Part shown: positions 45,137 to 54,744 of the stretch, piece by piece
How the letters are laid out: each line of letters opens with the position of its first letter
Position numbering within the stretch: position 1 is the first letter of the stretch
Source: Athripsodes cinereus
Lineage: Eukaryota > Arthropoda > Insecta > Trichoptera > Leptoceridae
NCBI GenBank assembly: GCA_947579605.1
Contig: OX388306.1
Coordinates: 5,952,001-6,016,000 of the forward strand
Direction: 5' to 3'
DNA: 64,000 bases
The notes under the pieces: generated by a model
What the model saw: the letters and a program-made list of their open reading frames with translations, nothing else
What the model was told of the DNA's origin: nothing
Database searches by the model: none
Position numbers and translations under genes: made by a program

Positions 45137-45700
45137 CCCATTAAGAGTGGTAGGACTGGATTTTTTTATATTGCTTATGCTTTTATGTATTACTAAAAGA
45201 ACTTTCGCAACTTGGTATAAGAATTTAAAAAGATATCATAACATAAAAAAAATAAAAATTATAAGATTTTTTAACACCGATTAGGAATTACGAAATACGA
45301 AATATTTGTGATTTTTTGTACTCGTATGTATTGGAAGCACGGTATAACTTAAAGATCTAAGAGGCTGTATACGTCCCAAATAATATATAATCTCATTGTT
45401 TTAATGCATCGTAATTTATATAATCTGGTAATGTTTACAATCCCGAGGTATCAAAATGAACAATGCGTAATAGCGAAAACAGTAATTTTTAATTTAAGCA
45501 TAGTAGTATTACTAACATTCAAATGAAATAAAGAACTTACTAGATTATTAATAAGACTTAATAGTAGGAAATTAATACTGAAAAATAAGAAACAAAAATA
45601 TAACAAATTTTATTAAATAACAATTATTCAATTTTGACAATATAAAAAAAGAAAAATATTTAAAATACTTGTAGGTAGAATGCTTACGGTCCTGAAAGGG
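45137..45700. mobile_element. piggyBac-like non-autonomous element in TTAA
   Basis: TTAA at 45133-45136 and 45701-45704 flanks an element beginning CCCATTAAGAGTGGTAGGAC and ending GGTCCTGAAAGGG. TTAA duplication with CCC...GGG ends is the piggyBac signature. The 564-bp interior is AT-rich and non-coding. A related left end, TTAACCCATTCAGGACCATA, is at 58226. Confidence 0.6.
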
Positions 45701-45754
45701 TTAAAAATATTTTTGTATGAGGTATTATACTTTAACTGAGGCATGCCACTTATC

Positions 45755-45855
45755 ATGATTTTTCATTGTCACGGAGAGGACACTCTGCATGTTAGTCCGC
45801 TGGCTGCCCTACACTTGTGGGATGTACCGTGATGGTATAGTAATAGTAGTAATAC
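45755..45855 (+). repeat. SINE-1, 3' half
   Basis: ATGATTTTTCATTGTCACGG, AGAGGACACTCTGCATGTTA, GCTGGCTGCCCTACACTTGTGG and GTACCGTGATGGTATAGTAA run into a TAGTAGTAAT tail. Confidence 0.7.
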
Positions 45856-46189
45856 TTCTAGATATAATTCCTATGTGCAATGGTCAGTAGGTACCTTTTA
45901 TGTTTAACATGTATGTGCCTTGTATGAGCACATAAAAAGGTCGTGGCTACCATAGAGAACCTTCTAAATGTTTGTCTTGTTCTTGTTGATGAAGTTTACG
46001 GAGGTACCACATTTAAACAAGTAATTGTATTTTGATAAGTGATATGATTAGGATTACAATTCACAGTATCTGACATTTATCAACTTAGTGGCCAAAGTTA
46101 GAAATACTGTTTACCGATGTTAGACAAAGTTTTCAATTTATTGATTAGGAATTTATTGGCATGTTTTCTCCTGTCTTGTCAAGAGATGT

Positions 46190-46470
46190 TCACGAAATAC
46201 CCTGCTTTTGGAGCATACGTATACATAATATTATATAACAAAATTGTATACAATGCCTGCGGTCTCCAAATTTTTTAATAATTCTAGTCTCGTCGCCAGA
46301 CTTACGAAAAGCTATAGGAATTTCAAATATTCCACGTTTCACCTCGTTTTTGTTCAATAGGGAGGTAGCTTCCCACTTTGATGCCAATCTTTCATATTTT
46401 AACTCTAATTTTGTGAAGTTTTCTACTATCTTCCGGATCCTAAGAGGAGGGGGGGGGGGGCAGACATAAT
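46190..46470 (-). repeat. Repeat block with AAAGTCTGGCGA-type core and G-run
   Basis: Minus strand: a C-run, GGATCCGGAAGATAGTAG, GAAGCTACCTCCC and TTTCGTAAGTCTGGCGACGA. Related words occur at 42363-42430 (TTTCGAAAATCTGGCGAAGA plus G-run) and at 53930-53975 inside a hAT MITE. It is probably a shared MITE interior. Confidence 0.35.
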
Positions 46471-46499
46471 GCATATGAGATTGATATGTTTTCATTATT

Positions 46500-47018
46500 A
46501 TTATGCAGAATATCCTCTAATAACTAGTGATTAAATTATTATATTGACAAAAGGATGAAAAAATATTCAAACGCAATAGTATTTTTTTTAAATGGAGTAT
46601 TTGTTTTGCGTAATAATGACGATGAATATTTTAATAAATAATTCATCATCAAAACTAAGCAACCAGTGGAATAACAACATATTTTGCTTCATTTTAATTT
46701 AAATTTATGTTCACTCAGATTTTATTACGAGAATTAGAATTTCTTCGGGCTTTGGACTGCGATTCTCGCACCTTAAATAGACTTGGTGACCTATTCAAGG
46801 TTTTGTTGCTGATAGGTCTATTGATAATCAAATAATAAGGGCAAATAAAGGTTCCTTAGTAATATTATGTTGTTGATTTTATTTTGGCTGTAGATTTATT
46901 ATTTACCCACTTCTACTCATAAAACTATCATAACATATTGAATTAATATAGGTCAAGTTTTAATAAGAGGTTATTTATAAGGACAACATTGTACTAGGTA
47001 CTATTCCATATCGCTGGT
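46500..47018. other. No feature recognised
   Basis: No coding frame or shared repeat was recognised. Confidence 0.4.
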
Positions 47019-47085
47019 AAAAAAATAGGTCTACGACTCTTTTCTGTAAGTTTTCGAGAGACCCGTAAAAAGCAGGTCTTCATAA
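47018..47085 (+). repeat. SINE-1 head fragment
   Basis: AAATAGGTCTACGACTCTTT, TCTGTAAGTTTTCGAGAGAC and CCGTAAAAAGCAGGTCTTC match the first 70 bases of SINE-1. The rest is missing. Confidence 0.55.
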
Positions 47086-47255
47086 AATCTCGCGTTATAT
47101 AATAATCTATCTAAATGATCTAGAGTTTGTGTGTTCACATTGTGAAAAGACATTTTAAACATATTTGATATCAATAAAACACTGTTTTACTTTTCACTAT
47201 TGATTTATTAATACTCAAGCGCTTTTTTTAATAATCTATCTATTTATTGTACCTG

Positions 47256-47580
47256 CAGTGTTTCCCAACGTGGGCCCCACGCCCCACAGGGAGGTAATTT
47301 GATTGTTAAGGGGGGCAATCTGAAAATGGACTCGACACGAGTTTAACCATTTCGCTTCGGGCCATTTAAATGTAATGCTTGATTTCGGTGCCAAATTTAA
47401 CGAAAAAAGCAAATTCTTAAATTATAATTATCAGGTATAATTTCGCTCGACGTGACCAAAATATCTCAAATGTTTCTTAAGTGAACAATTATTTTTTCAT
47501 ATTAAAAATTATGTATAGGGGGGGGGGGGGGAGAAGAAAGGCTAAGGTGGGGCATGGCACAAAAAGGTTGGGAAACACTG
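47256..47580. mobile_element. hAT-type MITE (CAGTGTTTCCCAAC termini)
   Basis: Begins CAGTGTTTCCCAACGTGGG and ends AAAAGGTTGGGAAACACTG, a classic hAT terminus pair. A 14-base G-run lies near 47519. The flanks ATTGTACC and ATCGCACC are a possible diverged TSD (6 of 8). Confidence 0.7.
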
Positions 47581-48194
47581 ATCGCACCAAACACCCTCAC
47601 GCTGGATCCCAGGTGGGATAGTATTTTCTGAAAAATATTCAGAAAATCAGACGTTTCTTTTTGCATACGCATTAGGTACACTTATCTTAAATTTGGAATA
47701 AACAAATTAATCATATTTTGGAAATCCCCGGCACGCGAACGAGAATCTGAAAAAAAAACCCGCGATAAATCAAAATATTGTCATATTCAGTCATGTTATG
47801 CGTATCTACTAATAAACATTAATTAGGTTTCAATAAAATAAATTCCCCGCTGGGAAATTATGCAGATATTAAACAATAGCATTTTCAATTGTACGATTAT
47901 AATTTTTGGAAAGGGAGCAATGATGTGACAGTGCGAACTTATTTTAGACGTTTCATTTCCTAGTCTTTGGTAAGAGTGGTGTCGTATTTCTAAGGAAGAT
48001 ATTGTAAAATTTCGATGGTAGCACTGCTTGACGAGAAAAGGTTCCCCATGACTGTGATGGATTTATATATTTATTTCTTATTTATTTACTTTACAGTATT
48101 TTAAATTGAATATATGTCATAAAATGTGAGCGTGAGTCCATATCAAAGCAGATTGACATTTATTAATTTAACAGTTTTTAAAATATAATACGTC

Positions 48195-48510
48195 ATAGTA
48201 TGTCATGGTGGTTTGGACATGTTGAATGAATGAATGAAGTAAGAATGACAAAGAGGATAATATACTTGTCTGAAAGAAAGGGTGTGAGAAAGCGCGGACG
48301 TTTGAGAACTATGTAGCTTGATCACGTGGATCAAATTCTCAAGGACGGCCGTGTGTTGAGTAGGAGGAACCGACTTGCGTGTATGAGAAACTGTATGAAT
48401 GTGGAGGAAACGAAGGAAGTGTGTAAAGATAGATCTGTTTGGCGTTCCGTTATCTCTGTCTACCCCACTTGTGACACGGCGTGAGGGTATGGTATAGTAT
48501 ATGTCATAAA
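48195..48510 (+). mobile_element. LINE-A, 5'-truncated RT C-terminus with tail
   Basis: Plus strand: WWFGHVE, stop, MNEVRMTKRI, SERKGVRKRGRLRTM, stop, LDHVDQILKDGRVLSRRNR, then CMNVEETKEVCKDRSVWRSV and ISVYPTCDTA, stop. GGGTATGGTATAGTATATG follows at once. Two in-frame stops show it is inactive. Confidence 0.8.
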
Positions 48511-49004
48511 ATCTACCTAACTGGGTATGAGCCCGTACCAAGGCAGGCTGACATTGGCAGATTGATTGATAGATATATTAATTTAACTTCCGAGGACTTT
48601 ACATTTTTACTTCCAGTTTGTCATTATTAAATTTATGTTTTTCCTCTAGCAGTTTTGTATTCAATATGCGTGTACTAATGCTAAGATCGATACTAACATA
48701 CCTACTGATATATACATAGGTAATGTACCGGGTACATACACTAATAAAGATTATTTATGCTTGTTACTTTTCAAGGTGGGTACGTGCACGTGTGTAGGTA
48801 CGTAATCGACACCGTATTATGTAGAACAAGGGGCCATAAGCCAATAAACTGTTTAGAGATACAAAAAATTCAGTTGTGTGTTCTTCAATAGTATTTACAT
48901 TACGTGACGAGTTAATCAAATTCAAATATGTATATTGAATAATATTTACACGTTTTATGCAATCTGTACAGTTTTTTTTAACAGTACCATATATTTTATT
49001 ATCA

Positions 49005-49295
49005 ATCCCATCACGTTGCTTCCCTTTCGGGCAAGCAAAAAGGATCGAGTGCCACTTACTCGTATTCTTGCATACACACTTCACTTCTGTCAGTGTCATA
49101 TAATTTCTCGTGCATTCTCTCCTATTCAATCTGCTCAGTACATATTCGTCTTGGAGGATTTGGGCTTTGCATTTAATCCTAAGACGTCAACGTTTTCGAG
49201 CACCATTCCTCTCAGCTATCTATATTTTCTTTGTCATTTTGATCTCAATCATTCTTTCCATATGCCCAAACCGTATCTTGCCTCATGCTTGTTTT
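49005..49295 (-). mobile_element. LINE-B, 5'-truncated RT C-terminus
   Basis: Minus strand: RFGHMERMIEIKMTKKI, AERNGARKR, then LSRLNRRECTRNYMTLTEVK, CVCKNTSKWHSILFACPKGK, QRDGI. The collinear match to LINE-A is clear (HMERM, NRRxCxRN, SKWxSI), with a different C-terminus. Stops interrupt the first part. Confidence 0.7.
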
Positions 49296-49389
49296 AAGGC
49301 AAGAGTTAGGAAGCATGGATTGTATTTACCTAATGATAATTTCTCCAAATTTGCCAACCATGTAATTGAAGAAGGTCTTTCATTATGAT

Positions 49390-50285
49390 AAAAACAAAAC
49401 TCTGTATCTACACACACATATTTATCACTACCCCAGATTTGCTTCTTCTGGAAAATCAACAAGAACGTTGATACTAACAAAACAGTGGTAGATAAAAGCC
49501 TAACTTTGAATTCGCCCTATCTTACACAGTTCCCAATTCGGTGAAGTTATCATCCCCCACATAACGGTCACTATTAAGTCAATAGATTATACCTAGTAGA
49601 TAATATATTAGTCAAATTATGTGCTTGAAAATGACAAGATCTCTGTAGGAACCTTGGTCACGTTTAGAATAAAAAAAGTGGTATTTGTAAAGTTTATGAC
49701 TCCAAACATTCTCAATAATACAGAATACAAACAAAAAATATTTGCAACTAACATCAAAACTGAAATTACAGCAAAATCAACATCAACTCAATAATAAATT
49801 AGATATCTCAATGAAAATTTGAAAAGGTACAGGAGAATATTATTCGTGTCTACATTCTCCGAAAAAACGGTCGATAGGCTTTTGTTCATGCTGCCTCCTC
49901 AATACTTGCGTATGGATGTATTTGTTAATGTGGAGGTGTGTCCGATACATCTATATATCTGCCTATATTACACGAAGCTATTTAAATAGAAGTAGATATG
50001 GTATGCCATAGCATAATTGTAATAACGTGTTATACGATATTTATTACACTTAATTATCTACATAAAACAATCTATAAATAGCAAAGTATAGCGTTTCTTA
50101 AAATTAACATGTAGGTACATTCTCTACATAATAATTCCATGGTGATCCCGGAATGAAATAGGCTTTCTGCTTTTATTTATGATTATTTTTTTGAGTTTGA
50201 GTGAGAAAACTGTCAGAGTTTGACAATGATATGACATCTCGCAGCTCGAGTAACTTACTGTAATAGATTAATTTTGTCGGTGCAC
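49390..50285. other. No feature recognised
   Basis: No coding frame, shared repeat or element terminus was recognised. Confidence 0.4.
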
Positions 50286-50287
50286 GC

Positions 50288-50655
50288 GTAGTGGAATTCC
50301 ATAATTAGATAAGTTAAAACCATATACTTTTATATATAATACCTAGATGGAGTACTCGTATGTATTTTCATTGTAATAAAGTGAGGCATTTTTCGGCACT
50401 TTTGACAGAACGGCTGGCGAAAAGAAGTGCGGTAAATCGCTAAAAATGTCGACAAGAACTTCAAAAAATGTCTAATTACGTTTATATAAATGTGAAAATG
50501 ATATATTTTTATAAAAATGCGAGAAATAGTCCATAAAATGTAGGAAACATCACACGCTTTCGCCGACCGTTCTGTCAAAAATTCATAGATTTTTGCCTCA
50601 CTTTTCTTTTGTACACGAGTCAGGGTTCTAGGTTTTGTATGGAATTCTGTGGTTG
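50288..50655. mobile_element. MITE with GAATTCCATA outer and GTGAGGCA inner inverted repeats
   Basis: Outer GTGGAATTCCATAATTAG is mirrored by TATGGAATTCTGTGG near 50639. Between, GTACTCGTATG pairs with GTACACGAGT, and GTGAGGCATTTTTCGG...TTTTGACAGAACGGC pairs with its inverse at 50565-50601. Several nested arms suggest a foldback element. No coding content was seen. Confidence 0.55.
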
Positions 50656-50784
50656 AAATAAGTGTTTGTTTCTACTATATGTATTATAGATAGAGACTAT
50701 TTTGAATGTCTTATTATTATTATTATTGAAAATAGGTAAGTACATCTTATTCTACTTTAACCATTGCACCTTTCTGTATGTATT

Positions 50785-50865
50785 ATGTGTATCATCGCGT
50801 AAAGACAAGATTCTTATCTTAATTTGGGACTAGCTCGATCTACTCGCTGAATTGAAAATCTGGTA
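50785..50865 (+). repeat. SINE-3-type 3' tail
   Basis: GCGTAAAGACAAGATTCTTA, TCTTAATTTGGGACTAGCTC and GATCTACTCGCTGAATTG match the 3' block at 31030-31090. Confidence 0.5.
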
Positions 50866-50869
50866 TGTC

Positions 50870-51710
50870 TGATACCTACGTATTGTTTTACGAATCTCAT
50901 TCGAAAGCTTGCAGAAAATAGTTAGAGCCTTATTCTTTGCTGAGCACATTTTACATAAAAGGCCTTTTTATCTTTTAGCGAAAATAAGTGATATCATTAT
51001 TTTCGCTAAAATATATGTAATTTACTTAGCTTTCATTTGAGTAAATATCAATATTAACTTATTCAAGTATGGTAATAATAAATTAGCATTATCCAAATAT
51101 TTATCTGGTAGATTAATATAAGCTTTATCTAACAAAAAACTTTGATTGAAAATCAATGAGTAGATGTGAACAGTAACTATGAGTATATCAAAAGCTTTTT
51201 ATCTCATACAACATGTAGGTATGTAATATTGAGTCGTTATATTTTGTGTGTATATTATCTGTCTAGCCAATTTTATCTAACAAGGACGAAAATCACAAAA
51301 ATTATCTATCTCTATAGCTACCCTCATCCTCATGAATGATTTATTTCTAATTCCTATTAAAAAAAAACTATAAGCGTTTTTAATTTCTGAATATTGTCCA
51401 GTTTCATATAATTGATAGTTTCATTTTATTTGTAAATCAAATAAAAAACTATTTTGTATATTAAAACATCTGAAAAACAGCTATTTTGCTTTATGTTATC
51501 AAAATGGAAGACTAGATAGAATTATTATAGTTGACCAACGAAACTACACGCTAAACGTACAATATTCTCAATATATAAGTTATTTGCCTAGTTTGGAGAA
51601 TGAAAAAGGTCTCCGAAGCATGAGTATTAAGTTTTATTCAAATAAATTTTATTATGCTTTGATTATTCCTTTTGTTTTAAATATATTTAAAAATAGTAAA
51701 CTTAAAATGA
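50870..51710. other. No feature recognised
   Basis: No coding frame, shared repeat or element terminus was recognised. Confidence 0.4.
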
Positions 51711-51711
51711 C

Positions 51712-52015
51712 GACTGGCGTAGCGCTGTGGTAACGATATTGCCATTGAATTACTAGGATCCAGGTTCGATTCCCGGCCAGTGTAAAACAAAGATAGACCT
51801 TTTTCAAATTGTTTTGGGTTTTTTGTGTATGTTTCTAGCTTTCTGTAGTATGTGTTCTCGGCTTGAAGGACATCGAAGGAGTGTAGTCAAAAGATTCCTC
51901 ACGTGGGGGTTTTGGCCGGCCAGTTCTTCAGGCTGCACACCATGGCACCACTTGTGTGGACAAATTTGTTAGTGTAAAGATTTAATCGGATAAATGGAAG
52001 TCCCCATCAGCATAG
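51712..52015 (+). repeat. tRNA-derived SINE sharing the SINE-3 head but with another tail
   Basis: ACTGGCGTAGCGCTGTGGTA (box A type, TGGCxxAGxxxxGG) and GGTTCGATTCCCGGCCAGTG (box B) are spaced as in a tRNA. The body ATAGACCTTTTTCAAATTG parallels GAATGACCTTTTTTAAATTG in the 30900 copy. After that the sequences differ: this one continues through ATGTGTTCTCGGCTTGAAGG and CACACCATGGCACCACTTG. Confidence 0.7.
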
Positions 52016-52079
52016 TTTCCTTCCAAGTCTTCTGAGCTATCTATCTATCTGAGCTAAAAAAAATTGTAATCGAAGTGCA

Positions 52080-52195
52080 TGCAAGAGCGTAAAAAAATAC
52101 GAGGAAGCGAAATAAGTTGGTTAAGCGGAACAGGTTGGTCAGGCGTTTCGTCTTCTCTATCTACCCTGCAAGGATTGCGGGTAAAGTTATAAATA
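52080..52195 (+). mobile_element. LINE C-terminal scrap
   Basis: GAGGAAGCGAAATAAGTTGG, CAGGCGTTTCGTCTTCTCTA and TCTACCCTGCAAGGATTGCGG resemble the end of the LINE-A/B coding region (EEAK..., TCTCTxTCTACCC). Very diverged. Confidence 0.35.
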
Positions 52196-52197
52196 AA

Positions 52198-52930
52198 TTA
52201 TTTGTTATATTTTTTATTTAGAATATTAACTGTTCTTATTTGTTTATTTGACTGAGTTTGAATGGTGGAGAAATTTAGTACTGATGCAGATGCACTTTGT
52301 TGACTGCGTGACATCATTAAATTAAATTAAAATAACACTGAATTTTCTAGAAGGAAATAACTTTACTTATTTATATGAAATTAAATTAAATATATTTGTT
52401 TATAATTCGTGACCGAATTTTATAAATATTGGCAGGATTCCAAAAATTTCTTCTTTGTTATATTTATGGTATTACTTACAAAACAAGTGTCATACATATA
52501 CCTAATGCATCGCATGTGGCTATCACGTGTTTTATTTATTTATTTATCAACATAAAACTGGCTTACTAACTGCACTTGTTTGTTTATTTATTTTTTATAT
52601 TTACTTCATCATTGTTTTGATATAATTTCCTTTGTTCCCTTGTTCTGTACCTACAGTCCCCTGCAAATAAAAGATTCCAATTTTTTTCTAAATGTTTCCG
52701 ACATTGACAAAATATAATAAATTATACGTATAACATTACTTTAAGAAGGGTATCATCGAATAAAGGGGAAGGTCATTTTCGAGTTTTTTTACACGAGCGT
52801 GTAGTATAGAGTTTTCTCTATCTATTGGTGTTTTTAAGAAATCAATTTTCATAACCTATTACTCTTTTAATTAAATCCGCGATAGAAAAGAACCAATCGT
52901 CAGATTCGGAGGAGAAAAGTCTACTAAGTG
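52198..52930. other. No feature recognised
   Basis: No coding frame, shared repeat or element terminus was recognised. Confidence 0.4.
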
Positions 52931-52934
52931 TTTT

Positions 52935-53235
52935 TTGCAAAGTATACCCGAGGGCAGAAGACCGTTAGGCAGACCAAGACAAATACTATTATATAACATC
53001 AACCGAGAGCCAAAGAAGGCAACCTATTAAAAAGAATTAGCCAACAACAAGCAAACTGGAGTGGCCACAATATGAGGCTCCAAGGCTTGCCCATTGCCAT
53101 CGCGGAAGGTATGACCGAAAGAAGGAGTTGTAGAGGCTAAATAGATCAAGTGGTAGAGAACATGCGCTGAAGTACGTAGGGAGGATTGGTGAAGAAAAAG
53201 CCAGCTTGTTGCAGACCAATCTAATGTGGTTTAAT
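52935..53235 (+). mobile_element. LINE-C C-terminal fragment, decayed
   Basis: PEGRRPLGRPRQI is followed after a gap by ISQQQANWSGHNMRLQGLPI and AIAEGMTERRSCRG, then stops, and an end TTGTTGCAGACCAATCTAAT. The second part aligns with ICQQRANWIGHNIRHPGLLI and AIAEGRTEG of the LINE-C copy at 54.7-56.5 kb. Stops and indels show it is inactive. Confidence 0.75.
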
Positions 53236-53239
53236 ATTA

Positions 53240-53655
53240 TATTTTTAGATTAAAACTCATGATAAGATAATATTGCCGCGAGAAACTCCCTGGATTTGAT
53301 TTTCACAGGTTTTTACATTAATCGCTAAAGATATAAGTAAGTATTGTTTACCACTTTTTTTTTTTTGAAAAAGATATACTTTAGTATATCCTAACGCCAT
53401 ATTCTAAGTAGGGTAGACAGAGAGAATCGAATGCGAATATTATCTACCTATTCTATTTAGATAACCCACATTGTATACAAGACTCTGCTTAATAATCAAA
53501 ATCAATAATTAAGTGGTTACTTATATGCTTAAAGTTTTTATGATTGATTTATCGGTATTACCTGCGTACAATAGTTTGATTTAATGTTGCGCAGTTACCA
53601 AACTTAATAATAATAAATGTACTAATAGTTAGTATGTGTCAGTAACAATATAACA
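53240..53655. other. No feature recognised
   Basis: CCTAACGCCATATTCTAAGT and AGGGTAGACAGAGAGAATCG near 53390-53430 resemble the inverse LINE-A tail (ACGCC...GGGTAGGCAGAGAGAACGG), which would be a very short scrap. Nothing else was recognised. Confidence 0.4.
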
Positions 53656-53665
53656 CACTATGTAC

Positions 53666-54143
53666 TAGTGATGTAACGAATATACTTATTCGCGAATATT
53701 CGCCTATTTCAAATTATTTGCATTCGCATTTGTATTCGCAGAAAATATTCGAATGTTTTGCGAATATTAATTTGGTAATAAAGTATCGGATAATCAGTAA
53801 AAGTACCGGATACTATACCAGTTTGGAAACAATAGTTGGTATTACCGTTACTAATAGCCGTTACATCGTAGAAAAAGGTACTGCAAGATAATATTATTTA
53901 AGTAAACCGAGTAAAGTTTTTGAAATATTTCAAAATCCTATACCATTTTGAAAATTCGGCGAGGGGGGGTAGAATGTTTTACGTTTGAGCAATTGTAGAA
54001 ATTTTAACATATATTATAGTAAAGCCAGCACCGAAGGCTCGTGCAAGTCAATATTCGCATTCGCATCCGCGTATGTCGGCAACAAATATTCCCATTCGCA
54101 TTCGCGAATATCTAAAACCGAACATTCGTTAGGTACATCACTA
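53666..54143. mobile_element. hAT-type MITE with near-perfect 8-bp TSD
   Basis: Begins TAGTGATGTAACGAATATAC and ends TTCGTTAGGTACATCACTA. The flanks CTATGTAC (53658-53665) and CTATCTAC (54144-54151) match in 7 of 8. The ends are rich in ATTCGCGAATAT-type words. A G-run with TTCGGCGAGGG near 53957 resembles the block at 42410. Confidence 0.75.
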
Positions 54144-54154
54144 CTATCTACATA

Positions 54155-54508
54155 ATATGTACATAGTAGTGATATTATTGTGTGTGTCTGTCTAGGATTG
54201 TATGGACAAGGTCGTCGCGCCATGTGATTTTTGTAGTACATATACATACTACAAGAAGTCTTAGTACTGTGACAATATTGTACATGCTACATATACAAAA
54301 AATATTCGGCACATAAAATAATCCAAAACTCCGGCTAAAATCGGTTAATTTTTTTTTGTAATAAAGGATATTTTGCATTTCGTAGTAACTTTATTGTGAG
54401 TACCTACCTACTTTTTATTTATTTTGTATTTCAGACAAAACCACCGATTTCGAAAGAATATCTTACACAAAGCTTTAATTTACATCTGAATATTTCAAAT
54501 CAACGTTC
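54155..54508. other. No feature recognised
   Basis: ACATAGTAGTGATATTATTG directly after the hAT MITE resembles another hAT terminus, but no partner end was found. Confidence 0.35.
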
Positions 54509-54516
54509 GCCTAGCA

Positions 54517-54701
54517 CAGTGGTCGGCAACTTTTTGAGTCGGAAGAGTCGAAAATTATAATTTACAAAAACTCAAAGTTTTTAAAGAGCCACAATTTTTT
54601 TTCTTACGAACACATATGTAAGTGCGTATGGAAGTAAAGAGGCGCAACTTCACATCCAAAGAGCCGCATGTGGCTCGCGAGCCGCAGGTTGCCGACGCCT
54701 G
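54517..54701. mobile_element. hAT-type MITE (CAGTGGTCGGCAAC termini) with perfect 8-bp TSD
   Basis: Begins CAGTGGTCGGCAACTTTTTG and ends CAGGTTGCCGACGCCTG, flanked by GCCTAGCA at 54509-54516 and 54702-54709. Internal GAGCCGCATGTGGCTCGCGAG and AAAGAGCC words are typical of the widespread CAGxGGTCGGCAAxC hAT MITEs found across animals. 185 bp, non-coding. Confidence 0.85.
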
Positions 54702-54744
54702 GCCTAGCATATTAATTAATATTATTTCCACATAATCGGTATCT

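Noticed and set aside
48203..48541. Minus-strand frame of 112 codons
   Set aside because: It is antisense to a LINE-A fragment whose plus-strand reading has recognisable RT C-terminal motifs.
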